Source: Ohtaekwangia sp036503775 (lineage in GTDB: Bacteria; Bacteroidota; Bacteroidia; Cytophagales; Cyclobacteriaceae). Taken from it: 64,000 nt of DNA. The notes under the pieces were generated by a model, which was not told the DNA's origin, searched no databases, and worked only from the letters and a program-made list of their open reading frames with translations. The position numbers and the translations under genes are program-made. The stretch is taken from contig DASXWH010000269.1 in assembly GCA_036503775.1 (NCBI GenBank), positions 1-64,000 of the forward strand, read 5' to 3'. Shown here in pieces: positions 1-9,144 of the stretch (the stretch's first letter is position 1; the number at the start of each line of letters is the position of its first letter).

Positions 1-34
1 ATCGAGTAACCTATAAACTTAACCATCTACGCGT

Positions 35-832
35 ATGAAAACGGAAAATGAAGTCGCATCAGGTTGGGAAGATCTGATTTTCGAGAACAGAAATAAGGAG
101 TATGGAGCGTATGATATCCGGAAGTCGTATTCCGGAAATGCAACAACCGCTGCGGGAATTTGTTTGCTCGGAGCCGTTGGATTTTTAGTACTGTCGGGTT
201 TTTCATTTCTCAATAAAAAAGATCCCTCAACGGACACTGGCAAAGACTCTACCATTATCGTATTTCCCCCTCCACGCATCGAACCCATAAAACCACCAGT
301 GCAAACCATAACTCCGCCTCCGGCAAGACAGTTGGTCAGGGATCTGACACCCGTTGTTGTTTCGCATAACGTTGAGGATGAGCCAGAGGCTGAAGATCCC
401 GCACCACCCGTTATTGATGATCACGGAGATCCAAACGGTAGTGTTGATGTTAATACTGGTGATTTTGATTTAACACCTGCAGTATCTCTTCCGGTTATTG
501 ATGATGATAAACCATTTATCACGGCTGAGGTGATGCCCTCTTATGTGGGTGGCATGGAAGAGATGATAAAATATCTTCAACGTAAACTTCGCTATCCGTC
601 AAAGTCACAACGAATGGAAATCCAGGGTACCGTATACGTGGGCTTCATTGTAAATCGTGAAGGGAAAGTTGTGGATGTTTCCATAGTGCGTGGGATAAGT
701 GATGATTGTGATAAGGAAGCTATCCGTGTAATTTCTGCCATGCCAGCCTGGAAAGCCGGCTCACAACAAGGCAGAGCTGTATCCGTAAGAATGGTTTTAC
801 CCGTTACCTTCAAATTGAATCCAAATCGTTGA
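35..832 (+). CDS. TonB family energy transducer
   Basis: Inner-membrane-anchored periplasmic protein (265 aa) expected to pass energy from an ExbB/ExbD proton channel to outer-membrane TonB-dependent receptors. Seen: a short cytoplasmic N-terminus with a KEYGAYDIRKSY stretch typical of Bacteroidota TonB proteins, one membrane segment at about residues 40-60, a proline-rich linker at about 75-130, an acidic stretch to about 165, and a C-terminal TonB domain at about 165-262 (YPSKSQ, GTVYVGFIVNREGKV, then PVTFKLN near the end). No exbB/exbD lie in the window. The nearest plausible client is the receptor at 40326-43085. The ATG at 35 is close to the left edge, so an operon further left cannot be judged. 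The family call is secure; the client receptor is inference. Confidence 0.9.
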   Translation: MKTENEVASGWEDLIFENRNKEYGAYDIRKSYSGNATTAAGICLLGAVGFLVLSGFSFLNKKDPSTDTGKDSTIIVFPPPRIEPIKPPVQTITPPPARQLVRDLTPVVVSHNVEDEPEAEDPAPPVIDDHGDPNGSVDVNTGDFDLTPAVSLPVIDDDKPFITAEVMPSYVGGMEEMIKYLQRKLRYPSKSQRMEIQGTVYVGFIVNREGKVVDVSIVRGISDDCDKEAIRVISAMPAWKAGSQQGRAVSVRMVLPVTFKLNPNR

Positions 833-856
833 GTTTGTTAGTTTAGATTGCAAGGA

Positions 857-900
857 GAACCGCTCCGATTTAATTGGTGAAGTAGTTAGTCGGGCGGTTC
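857..900 (+). terminator. imperfect hairpin after the TonB gene, possible terminator
   Basis: Bases 857-868 and 890-900 are inverted (GAACCGC against GCGGTTC, continued by CCGA/TCGG across a one-base bulge) around a 21-base loop. The following ATTCTTGTT is only weakly T-rich, so this is a weak terminator or a leader hairpin for the gene at 922. Confidence 0.35.
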
Positions 901-921
901 ATTCTTGTTACCTTAGCTGAC

Positions 922-1533
922 ATGACGTTACAGTATACTTTTGAATTATTAGGTACTTTCTTCTTTGCCATTTCGGGCGCACTGGCCATTCAGGACCATC
1001 ATGATGATTTATTCGGAGCCGGTTTCACCGGATTTATAACCGCTATCGGTGGTGGTACGCTCCGCGATATGATGCTGGGAAGTTATCCGTTAGTCTGGAT
1101 AGGTGATATCTATTTTCTATATGCCATTTTTGCAGGTGTCATCATCGCTTACTTTTTTTTCAGATCGCTGATCAGGCTCAGGCGTACATTTGTTTTTTTC
1201 GATACGGTAGGCATTTCATTCTTTACAATACTCGGTGTTGAGAAAGCGCTGAGTCTTGGTGTCCGGCCGGAGATTGCGGCTATCATGGGAATGTTCAGCG
1301 CGGTAATGGGTGGTGTGATTCGCGATACATTAACAAATGAAATTCCGGTCATCTTCCGGAAAGAGATTTATGCAACAGCCTGCCTGGCGGGTGCTATTCT
1401 CTACCTCATACTGTATAAGGTGGGTGTTGATCGTGAAATTAACCTCATCATTTCCATCCTGACAATTTTCATCATTCGGATCGCGGTGTTGAAATTTAAA
1501 CTCTCCCTTCCGAATTTCAGACGGAACGGATAG
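922..1533 (+). CDS. TRIC/UPF0126-type membrane channel protein
   Basis: Integral membrane protein of 203 aa in the UPF0126 family (YicG-like), whose members are related to trimeric intracellular cation (TRIC) channels. Seen: about seven hydrophobic segments and the two family hallmarks that mark its internal duplication, GGGTLRDMMLG near residues 45-55 and MGGVIRDTLTNEIP near 130-143. Length matches the family (about 200 aa). The gene is convergent with cardiolipin synthase; the two stop codons are separated by one base (1534). Ion selectivity and physiological role in bacteria cannot be read from the sequence. Confidence 0.88.
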   Translation: MTLQYTFELLGTFFFAISGALAIQDHHDDLFGAGFTGFITAIGGGTLRDMMLGSYPLVWIGDIYFLYAIFAGVIIAYFFFRSLIRLRRTFVFFDTVGISFFTILGVEKALSLGVRPEIAAIMGMFSAVMGGVIRDTLTNEIPVIFRKEIYATACLAGAILYLILYKVGVDREINLIISILTIFIIRIAVLKFKLSLPNFRRNG

Positions 1534-1534
1534 T

Positions 1535-3001
1535 TTATAGCAAAGGAGATAATAGTCGTGCCGCCCTGTCTGCCAGTTGATCAAGGTCGCTGCGCTGTCG
1601 CCATAAATTCAGCGACAGCAATTCGCTTCGTTCAATGTCGTGCAGAAATGCTTCCGTGAGCTCACGGCAGATCCGTTCACCATACACTACCGCTCCGATT
1701 TCGAAATTAAATTCAAAACTCCGGAAATCAACATTGGCGGTTGAAACGATGGCCAGGTTATCATCAGCAACGATGGTTTTGGCATGAACAAAACCTCTTT
1801 CATATAAATAGATCTTTACGCCACAGGCGAGCAGTTCTTCGTAATAGGATCGCGATGCTGCATTTACAAACTTTGAATCCGATACACTGGGTACAAGCAG
1901 CCGGACGTCTTTACCGCTTAGGGCTGCTTTTTTAATGGCATCATTAATACTGTTGTTGGGAATAAAATAAGGTGACGTGATGTACACGCTCTTTTTCGCA
2001 TTTACGATGGCTGTGAAGTAACAGAGCATAATGGATGGATTGGGATAATCCGGTCCGCTCGCAACGACCTGCACAAGCGAGTCACCTTTCGGCAGATCGG
2101 TTGACCGCGGAAACAGAACTTCGTCAGGCTGTATGTTTTGTTTCGAACAAAAATTCCAGTCGGCCAGAAAATGATATTGAAGACTGAGTACAGCATTGCC
2201 TTCAATCTTTATATGCGTATCCCGCCAGTACAGTTTTTCTTTGTCCTTTGTGTCATCATTGATGTAACGGTCTGAAATATTAATGCCTCCGATAAATCCA
2301 ACACAACCATCCACAACAATGGTCTTCCGGTGGTTCCGGTAATTGAGCTTGCTGGCAGTGAACATCAGGTGAACTCTGAAGAAGGGTTGACACTCCACAC
2401 CGGCTTCTTTCATGGGTTTAAAGAATTTTCGATTCAGTCCATGGCTTCCGAAGTCATCATAAATAAACCTGACCTTAACACCAGCCTTTGCTTTCTGAAT
2501 CAGAATATCCCGAATCTGCTTGCCAACGGTGTCATCTTCATAAATGTAGTACTGAATATGTATGCTGTGTTTTGCAGCCTCAAGCGCTTTTAATACATCC
2601 GGAAACTTTTGTTCGCCATTGGTAAGAAGCGTTACCCGATTGGATGAAAGCGGTTCCAGGGAATCATTCAGCAACAGGTTCACCATATCTTCCTGCCCGT
2701 GAAGCTTGTGTTTATTCTGTTCCAGTATTTGTTGGGTAGACTTAATAATTTGTGTTTTGATCTGGTGCATTAAGGCATCGTTAGCGATGAGCTTTTTACT
2801 GTACAGAATCTTTTTCCGGTAGTTCACACCAAACGAAAAATAGATGATAGCTCCGATCACGGGCACCATAATAACCAGGAGAAGATACCCCAATGCCTTG
2901 GTGGGGTTTCTGGAATCCATAATGATGCGTGCCACCGTAAAGATGGTGATAGCATACATGACCGTAAGCAAAATAATTTTAGGGGTAAAAAATGAAAGCA
3001 T
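1535..3001 (-). CDS. cls: cardiolipin synthase (PLD superfamily)
   Basis: Membrane enzyme that condenses two phosphatidylglycerol molecules to cardiolipin and glycerol. The 488-aa protein has two N-terminal membrane helices (about residues 8-28 and 36-58, the PLDc_N region) and two phospholipase D domains with intact HKD motifs: HRKTIVVDG starting at His224 and HAKTIVADD starting at His406, each followed by the expected Gly/Ser-Asn region (FIGGINISD and STANVDFRS). Length is normal for bacterial Cls (about 480 aa). The ATG is at 2999-3001. Both catalytic motifs are complete, so the protein should be active. Confidence 0.95.
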   Translation of the reverse strand: MLSFFTPKIILLTVMYAITIFTVARIIMDSRNPTKALGYLLLVIMVPVIGAIIYFSFGVNYRKKILYSKKLIANDALMHQIKTQIIKSTQQILEQNKHKLHGQEDMVNLLLNDSLEPLSSNRVTLLTNGEQKFPDVLKALEAAKHSIHIQYYIYEDDTVGKQIRDILIQKAKAGVKVRFIYDDFGSHGLNRKFFKPMKEAGVECQPFFRVHLMFTASKLNYRNHRKTIVVDGCVGFIGGINISDRYINDDTKDKEKLYWRDTHIKIEGNAVLSLQYHFLADWNFCSKQNIQPDEVLFPRSTDLPKGDSLVQVVASGPDYPNPSIMLCYFTAIVNAKKSVYITSPYFIPNNSINDAIKKAALSGKDVRLLVPSVSDSKFVNAASRSYYEELLACGVKIYLYERGFVHAKTIVADDNLAIVSTANVDFRSFEFNFEIGAVVYGERICRELTEAFLHDIERSELLSLNLWRQRSDLDQLADRAARLLSPLL

Positions 3002-3049
3002 ATGGTTACGAAGAACGTAACTTCCCGAATGAGAAACAATGGTATTGAT

Positions 3050-4174
3050 TTATCGTATCCGGTTGGAGATTTTGATCTCTGTGATGGTAATGTTCATGTT
3101 TGTCTTTCCATCGGGGCTAGCCCAGTTGCCGGTAACGTAAACGGCATTATCAAAGGAACCTCCTTCATACACGGCTAAGCCGTTCTCCTCATAATTGGTA
3201 TGCAATGTAAGTGACATCCTCCCGGTGACTTGCCCCTTTGATGATTCTTCCAACTGGATGGAAGCCGGTGTTGCTGTTCCGGTGAGCGTGATGGGGATTT
3301 TTTTCCGCTCGTAGTAATAATAGCCGGTTGCTTTATGTGTTGAGCGATTGAGTTGAAAGGCCATGCTGAAATCATATTTATCGCCAATCTTACCCACCAC
3401 GAAGACGTTATCCGGAATTTGTGATTCAATACTTTTATTGAATTGATACTTCTTAACGCCTTTCAGCTGACTATACTGTCTGGTGATAAGAACATTCTTG
3501 CCAAAGTCACTAAGGTATTGTGTTATGGAATCGTTGGTTAAGGTAATGGAATGTCCTGGTGCACAGGCGAGCAGCGCGCGGGGATAACAGTCGGTTTCGA
3601 GGGAGCAGGTGAATGACTTGTTGGGTGCGTAACTATATTCCGTGATATCATAATAACTGCAGAAGAGCTCAGCGCTATCCGAACATTCCAGCGCTTCTTT
3701 GAAAGCCGGTTTGACACCAGACAACCAGCGCTTGTTCATAAAGTCAAAATATCCTTTCAGACTGAAAAGTGCCTGAAAAGGGATGTCGCTGTTTTTTAAT
3801 AATTCACCTGTGGTTAGATCAAAGAATAATTCTTCTTCAACATAGTTCGGGTACGCGGCATAATACTCACCGGAAGAAGATATGAAAAGCAGGTTATCCA
3901 GGATCTCATGCCTGAAGTCAAGATCAGACCAGCGGAATTCTTCCAGTTCTTTTTGGTCGAAACTGGTGATCTCAAAGCGGTCCAGGATGTATTGATTTAC
4001 TTTGGCAACAACCGGACTTTTAGGATTTTTATTGTCTTTTAACCGGGGAACAAATGACTTGTTTCCCTCATCAAGAGTACTGGCTAATTGGATTCTTTCA
4101 ACAACAAAATTGCTCTGTGCGAATGAAGCATTTATGAAACACAGGCACAACAGAAGGGTGAGGATATTTTTCAT
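3050..4174 (-). CDS. secreted protein of unknown function
   Basis: 374-aa protein with a clear Sec signal peptide (residues 1-19, cleavage after ASFA). I do not recognise a catalytic domain. The N-terminal half (about 25-180) alternates short strands and helices with features such as EYYAAYPNYVEEELFFDL that loosely resemble DUF3298/RsiV-like periplasmic domains. Four cysteines cluster at about residues 160-207 and may form disulfides. The C-terminal part (about 260-370) is a predicted beta-rich region. It lies on the same strand as, and 48 bases upstream of, cls, and 59 bases downstream of the dioxygenase gene. Function unknown. Confidence 0.7.
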   Translation of the reverse strand: MKNILTLLLCLCFINASFAQSNFVVERIQLASTLDEGNKSFVPRLKDNKNPKSPVVAKVNQYILDRFEITSFDQKELEEFRWSDLDFRHEILDNLLFISSSGEYYAAYPNYVEEELFFDLTTGELLKNSDIPFQALFSLKGYFDFMNKRWLSGVKPAFKEALECSDSAELFCSYYDITEYSYAPNKSFTCSLETDCYPRALLACAPGHSITLTNDSITQYLSDFGKNVLITRQYSQLKGVKKYQFNKSIESQIPDNVFVVGKIGDKYDFSMAFQLNRSTHKATGYYYYERKKIPITLTGTATPASIQLEESSKGQVTGRMSLTLHTNYEENGLAVYEGGSFDNAVYVTGNWASPDGKTNMNITITEIKISNRIR

Positions 4175-4233
4175 AGGTCATCATGGCTACGATCACCCTA
4201 ATATCATGAATAGTCAGAATTAATGCGACTGGA

Positions 4234-5106
4234 TCAGGCAGAAATCTTCACGGAGGTCATAGAGATTGATCCCATCAGTGTTTTATCATTGAAGAACGAT
4301 ACCTGCTCATTCTTCTCCTGTAAACCCAGGATGTAGAGCAAGGGCAGATAATGTTCCGCAGTAGGAATGGAAAGTTTTGCAGCCTGCCCCAGTTTTTCAT
4401 ACTCCATCAATGAGGTATGGTCGCCCGCTGTAATTTTCTTTTTGAACGTTTCATTCATTTCTTCAGCCCAGTCATAGCCGGAATCCTTCAGGCTCCAATC
4501 CATGATGCGTAAGTTGTGAACCATGTTTCCGCTTCCTATAATCAATACACCTTTCTTCCGAAGTTCGGCCAGTTCTTTGGCGAGCTCATAATGGTACTGC
4601 GGACCTTTGCTGTAATCAATGCTCAGTTGCAGCACCGGAATTTTTGCCTCGGGATACATTCTTCTTACTACAGACCAGGTGCCGTGATCAAGTCCCCATT
4701 CGTGATCGAGGCCCACTTGCGTTTTATGAATCAGCGATGCGGTTTCTTTAGCGAGTGCAGGATTGCCCGGAGCAGGATATTGAACATCAAACAGGGCTTT
4801 TGGAAAACCACCAAAATCATGAATGGTTTTCGGGTGTTCCATGGCCGTGATGAAAGTTCCTTTTGTGTACCAATGCGCTGATACCACGAGCACGGCTTTT
4901 GGCAAAGGAATTTCTTTTGCCAGGGTTTCCCATCCTGCGCTGAATTCGTTGTCTTCAATACCATTCATCGGAGAACCGTGGCCGATAAAAAGCAACGGTG
5001 TTTTCTGGTCTGATTTGCTCAGGGTATCGCTGAATTTTTTTAAATCGGTTAATGTGCTCATACTGAATAATGCCAACAGACTATGAATGAAATGATTTCT
5101 GTCCAT
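4234..5106 (-). CDS. 4,5-DOPA dioxygenase extradiol family protein (YgiD-like)
   Basis: Non-haem class III extradiol ring-cleavage dioxygenase homologue, 290 aa. All four metal-binding histidine contexts of YgiD/DODA proteins are present: FIGHGSPM, VVSAHWYT, GSGNMVHNL and AEHYLPLL. The family opens catechol rings such as L-DOPA, but many bacterial members have unknown natural substrates. An N-terminal extension of about 35 residues before the first beta strand (hydrophobic, ending LKKF) is common in Bacteroidota homologues as I recall, so the ATG at 5104-5106 is kept. It is divergent from the VWA gene, with about 120 bases between start codons. Confidence 0.9.
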   Translation of the reverse strand: MDRNHFIHSLLALFSMSTLTDLKKFSDTLSKSDQKTPLLFIGHGSPMNGIEDNEFSAGWETLAKEIPLPKAVLVVSAHWYTKGTFITAMEHPKTIHDFGGFPKALFDVQYPAPGNPALAKETASLIHKTQVGLDHEWGLDHGTWSVVRRMYPEAKIPVLQLSIDYSKGPQYHYELAKELAELRKKGVLIIGSGNMVHNLRIMDWSLKDSGYDWAEEMNETFKKKITAGDHTSLMEYEKLGQAAKLSIPTAEHYLPLLYILGLQEKNEQVSFFNDKTLMGSISMTSVKISA

Positions 5107-5229
5107 GCTGCCTGTCTAACGAAATTTGAAGTATAGAAAGTTCATTTCATACCGAACACACATATTTATGTGATGAGATCATTACGTGTCAGTAATCTCT
5201 CATTTAACAGATTTTTCTTAAGTTCGAAG

Positions 5230-7998
5230 ATGCGATTCATAACCCTCTTCCTGGTTTTATTGTCCGTTTCCGGATTTGCTCAAACCATAACTTCAGCTCA
5301 GCAGAAAGCACTTAATAGCTATGTAGACTATGCCAATCAATCGGGCAGTGAAGTGTCGCTGGTGGTCAGTAGTCTGATGACGTATTATCCTAAAATCCAC
5401 CGTAAGGAAAAGGGATACTATGGTCCGCCACGGTATGTTTGTCCGGTGCAGTTGGAGGAATATTATCTCAAGGAAGTAGGTACTGCGAGCAAGGGGTTGA
5501 GTTCAACCTACACTACCACACTGAATGCCCGGTTAAAAGAATTGCAATCGGTGGCTGAGAAGATCGATGGAAAATGTAAAGAGCTTGATACCTACCACAA
5601 GCTTGAGGATTATAAAACCGACAACTATGCAAAAGCCAACACGATCATTGCAGAAGTTCAGGCGCTGCTTCCCGATTACAGGCAGAAACAGAAAGCCTTG
5701 CAACTCGAACTTGAATCTGTGGCAAAGAAACTGACAGCCGGAGCACCTGAAGGTCCGTACCGTAAAACAGACAGACTGCTTCGTGCTGAAGTAGAACGTG
5801 AACGTGCGTTTCTTGATCTGTGGAATTTGAATATGAATGAAGAAGTTCATACCGGCTGGCCGGTGGACAAGCTGGAACAAAGTATTCTGCAGACGGATGC
5901 ACAACTTAAATCACTTAAAAGCAGTCCCCCGACTCTGAAATATCCTGCATCAACCATGTGGAGCTCTTTCCTTGAAAATCTTGGCGAGGTGTTGAGCATC
6001 AAACGCAATGGCCTGGATAAATACAACTATGAGGCAAAGAAATCAGATGCGTACAGTAACCAGGTTTATCTCGATCTGATCAATTATTTTAATGGCACGC
6101 TGGTGTCCGATCACAATACATTTCTTCAGTTTGCCATGCAGGATGGTTACTATGGACTAAAGTCGATTAAATATGTCCCGTTGTTTGAAGTTCGTTCAAC
6201 CGTTAAGTCAGAGAGCATTGACGTAAAACCTTTCAAAGACATTCCACGAACTCCGGTAACCATCGCTGTTCAAAAAGTGGCCATATCCAAACCCGTTTAT
6301 GCGGCATTGGCGAGCTATGTGGAATTCATTAATGAAACATACTATCAGGTGAGCAAGATGCAGACATCAATGCAACACTTTAATGGAACTGCAGCTGATT
6401 ACCGGACTATGGCTTCGTACGAGAAGCGTAACCCGATGCACTACGAATTCAAAAATTTTGAACTTCCGTTATCCTACTACCAGAAAACCGTTGTTGACAG
6501 TAAGTCACTTCCTCCGGCTGTAGCCAAACCGCTGAATGATCAGGCGGAAGTGCTGATCAATATTCTGAAAGAAATGAATGATCAGAGCTCATCGCTGCAG
6601 GCGGAAGTGGAAAGCGGGCAGTATGAAAAAGATCACGTTGAACATGTCTATAAAATCATCGAGAGACAGAAAGTGCTCATCGATACATGGGATGAACGCA
6701 AGGAGTTGTTCTACGCAGACATCCGTAAAGTTTACGATGCTTATCCTCCTGCGAATCCGGCCAGTTCATGGTACAAATCCGGGAAGGCATTGCGCGACCT
6801 GGCTGACCTGGATCACGATGCATTGATGAAAGCAAAACTTTTTTACAAAGGTGATGCTACTATTAGTATCTCAACAGAAAAGATAGACCAGAGTCTTCGT
6901 GATGTGATCGCCAAAGAATATGACAACATGAAAGGCATTGAAAAATTGGGGAGATATAATGGCTTATGTCCGTATACCCCTTACGAAGATCTTCCGAAAA
7001 CATCACGGAACTTCAGTGAACAAATTGCCAAGAACCAACCTGTTGGAGATTATAGCCGGTATGACGACCCATACTATAAGCTTCAATATTTTTACAATGA
7101 CATTGCTGATGACTACAACAGGTTCTGTGAACTCTCGAAAACGGTTCTCCTGCTAAAAACGGTGTATCAATTGGAGTTGTGGGATAAAGTATACTATCCT
7201 GAAAAAGAAATGGAAAAACCGAAAACGGCTACTCCGGAATCAAAGATGATTGTGGTGACACAAACTGCTCAGGAGACACCAACAGTCATCAAAACGCCTG
7301 AAGTTACAGCGACTGCAACACAAGATCCACCTGTTGAGCCAGCTCCGAACATAAATACCCATAGCACAAGCGTCCAGCATGATACTATTTATATAGAGAA
7401 ACGTGATACGATCTACCTGGCGGAACCCGGTGGAAATGTCCGGTCGATGGAAGGCTATGCCACCAACAACATGATCCTGCTGCTTGATGTTTCAGGTTCT
7501 ATGAATACTCCGGAGAAATTGCCGGTGCTTAAACAATCAGTTCTTGATCTGCTCACGATGATGCGACAGGAAGATGAAGTAGGTATTGTTGTGTTCTCTG
7601 AAAAACCCAAAGTGATTTTAGACCCCGTTTCATTTAAGGAGGAAAAGAAAATTCAAAGCGCCATTGACAAGTTGAAATCAGCGGGAAAAACGGATGGCAA
7701 TGCTGCGCTGAAGCTGGCGTACAAAGTAGCCGATGAAAATTATATCCGTGGAGGAAACAACCGCATCATCCTGGCAACCGATGGAGAATTTGCCGTAAGT
7801 GAAGAGACCATTCAGCTGATTGAAAGTTTTGCTAAAGAAGATATTTTCCTTTCCGTCTTCAACTTTGGAAAGGGCTCGGGTTCATCAAAGAATCTGGAGA
7901 AATTGACCGTTTTAGGAAAGGGTAATTATAGCGCCATTTCAAAAGGTAATGTGGATATGAAACTCATCCAGGAGGCGAAGGCAAAACGGAAAAAGTAG
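5230..7998 (+). CDS. secreted VWA-domain protein with duplicated helical domain
   Basis: 922-aa exported protein. The frame is open from a GTG at 5170, but the signal peptide (MRFITLFLVLLSVSGFAQ) starts at the ATG at 5230, so that start is chosen. Residues about 20-310 and about 345-660 look like two diverged copies of one helical domain: ALNSYVDYANQ in the first matches ALASYVEFINE in the second, and both contain a long coiled-coil-like stretch and a similar later block. A Thr/Pro-rich linker (about 670-730) leads to a C-terminal von Willebrand A domain (about 745-920) with an intact MIDAS: DVSGS with its Asp near 753, and a later ATDGE. VWA domains bind ligands through a metal ion; the ligand here is unknown. 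The ECF sigma gene lies 91 bases downstream. Confidence 0.85.
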   Translation: MRFITLFLVLLSVSGFAQTITSAQQKALNSYVDYANQSGSEVSLVVSSLMTYYPKIHRKEKGYYGPPRYVCPVQLEEYYLKEVGTASKGLSSTYTTTLNARLKELQSVAEKIDGKCKELDTYHKLEDYKTDNYAKANTIIAEVQALLPDYRQKQKALQLELESVAKKLTAGAPEGPYRKTDRLLRAEVERERAFLDLWNLNMNEEVHTGWPVDKLEQSILQTDAQLKSLKSSPPTLKYPASTMWSSFLENLGEVLSIKRNGLDKYNYEAKKSDAYSNQVYLDLINYFNGTLVSDHNTFLQFAMQDGYYGLKSIKYVPLFEVRSTVKSESIDVKPFKDIPRTPVTIAVQKVAISKPVYAALASYVEFINETYYQVSKMQTSMQHFNGTAADYRTMASYEKRNPMHYEFKNFELPLSYYQKTVVDSKSLPPAVAKPLNDQAEVLINILKEMNDQSSSLQAEVESGQYEKDHVEHVYKIIERQKVLIDTWDERKELFYADIRKVYDAYPPANPASSWYKSGKALRDLADLDHDALMKAKLFYKGDATISISTEKIDQSLRDVIAKEYDNMKGIEKLGRYNGLCPYTPYEDLPKTSRNFSEQIAKNQPVGDYSRYDDPYYKLQYFYNDIADDYNRFCELSKTVLLLKTVYQLELWDKVYYPEKEMEKPKTATPESKMIVVTQTAQETPTVIKTPEVTATATQDPPVEPAPNINTHSTSVQHDTIYIEKRDTIYLAEPGGNVRSMEGYATNNMILLLDVSGSMNTPEKLPVLKQSVLDLLTMMRQEDEVGIVVFSEKPKVILDPVSFKEEKKIQSAIDKLKSAGKTDGNAALKLAYKVADENYIRGGNNRIILATDGEFAVSEETIQLIESFAKEDIFLSVFNFGKGSGSSKNLEKLTVLGKGNYSAISKGNVDMKLIQEAKAKRKK

Positions 7999-8044
7999 TC
8001 TGCTGATAAAAAGTCTAACTTTATAAAAATTTCTTAATCGGGTT

Positions 8045-8070
8045 GTAACAACCGTAACCCCTCATCGTCT
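8045..8070 (+). promoter_or_regulatory. candidate ECF-type promoter upstream of the sigma gene
   Basis: GTAAC at 8045-8049 is followed after 16 bases by CGTCT at 8066-8070, 20 bases before the sigma start codon. ECF sigma factors commonly autoregulate from promoters with an AAC-type -35 and CGTC-type -10 at this spacing. No experimental support is visible in the sequence. Confidence 0.45.
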
Positions 8071-8089
8071 TGCTATTGAATTTCAACGG

Positions 8090-8602
8090 ATGAATCTCGA
8101 ATCGTTCCAAAACCGGGTATTACCAGCCAAAAACAAGCTTTTTAGGTTTGCTCTCCGGTTTTTGGGAAGCGAAGAAGAAGCCAAGGATGTGGTACAGGAA
8201 GTATTCATCAAGGTTTGGAACGGCCGGGAGCAGATGCCGGAAGTACAGAACTGGGAGGCTTGGTGTATGCGCATCACCAAAAACCTTTCCCTCGACAGAA
8301 TCCGCTCATTGAACCGTAAACAGACTCAGCCGATTGAAGACAGTTTTGATGTTCGTCATGAAGCCCTTACGCCCCATGAATCAACCGAAATGCGCGAAAG
8401 TATGAACCGGATCAACCAACTGATTGAAACCTTACCCGAGAAACAACGCCAGGTAATTCACCTGCGTGATGTAGAAGGGTACAGCTACAACGAGATTTGT
8501 GAGATCCTTGAACTGGACATGAACCAGGTGAAAGTAAATTTATTCAGAGCGCGGAATACCGTGCGTGAGAAACTGGTAAAGATGAATGCGTATGGACTCT
8601 AA
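8090..8602 (+). CDS. ECF RNA polymerase sigma-70 factor
   Basis: 170-aa extracytoplasmic-function sigma factor, which directs RNA polymerase to a dedicated promoter set. Region 2 spans about residues 10-85 (FRFALRFLGSEEEAKDVVQEVF, then VQNWEAWCMRITKNLSLD). Region 4 spans about 110-162 with a helix-turn-helix (LPEKQRQVIHLRDVEGYSYNEI, VKVNLFRARNTVREKL). It overlaps the next gene by 11-17 bases, implying translational coupling with a membrane protein that may be its anti-sigma factor. An ECF-like promoter motif 20 bases upstream suggests autoregulation (inference). Confidence 0.94.
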   Translation: MNLESFQNRVLPAKNKLFRFALRFLGSEEEAKDVVQEVFIKVWNGREQMPEVQNWEAWCMRITKNLSLDRIRSLNRKQTQPIEDSFDVRHEALTPHESTEMRESMNRINQLIETLPEKQRQVIHLRDVEGYSYNEICEILELDMNQVKVNLFRARNTVREKLVKMNAYGL

Positions 8603-9092
8603 ACGAATAGATGAATTGCTCAACAAGTACTGGAACGCTGAAACTTCCCTGGAAGAAGAGCAGCAGCTCCGTGAGTACTTTACGGGTAGTAACATTCCGG
8701 AACACTTAAAGGAGACAGCTTCCCTTTTCCGCTACTTTGAAAGCAATAAAAAAAAATCATTGAATGACATCGCGTTTGATGGCAACATGATCAGTCATGT
8801 TAATGCGCCTAAACGAAGTAAAATGGCGAGGCTGGTTTACAATACCATGCGGATCGCTGCGGGAGTGGCAGTATTGATGGTCGCCACCTGGTTTATTCGT
8901 GATGAGATTCGCAAGTCCACACCCCAGGCGCTAGTAGACACCTATGACGATCCCAAACTAGCCTTTGAAGAAACTAAAAAGGCTTTGCAGATGATCTCAA
9001 AAAGTTTCGGAACAGCCGAAGACCAGGCCAGAAAAATAAATCTCTTTAACGAAGCGCAGGAAGAAATTCAGAAACAAGGTAAAGAGCAGTAA
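8586..9092 (+). CDS. single-pass membrane protein, putative anti-sigma factor
   Basis: 168-aa protein that begins inside the sigma gene (ATG at 8586 or 8592; sigma stop at 8600-8602). The N-terminal about 85 residues are cytoplasmic in the predicted topology and contain RIDELLNKYWNAETSLEEE, a stretch seen at the start of Bacteroidota anti-sigma-like proteins. A single membrane helix follows at about 90-105 and a helical periplasmic tail of about 60 residues. No zinc-binding HxxxCxxC motif is present, so it is not a ZAS-type anti-sigma. Overlap with the ECF gene and topology support an anti-sigma role (inference). Confidence 0.65.
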   Translation: MRMDSKRIDELLNKYWNAETSLEEEQQLREYFTGSNIPEHLKETASLFRYFESNKKKSLNDIAFDGNMISHVNAPKRSKMARLVYNTMRIAAGVAVLMVATWFIRDEIRKSTPQALVDTYDDPKLAFEETKKALQMISKSFGTAEDQARKINLFNEAQEEIQKQGKEQ

Positions 9093-9144
9093 CCTCGCAC
9101 TTCACACACAACAGACAAGTCAAACAATTTGAAAATCAAAAACC

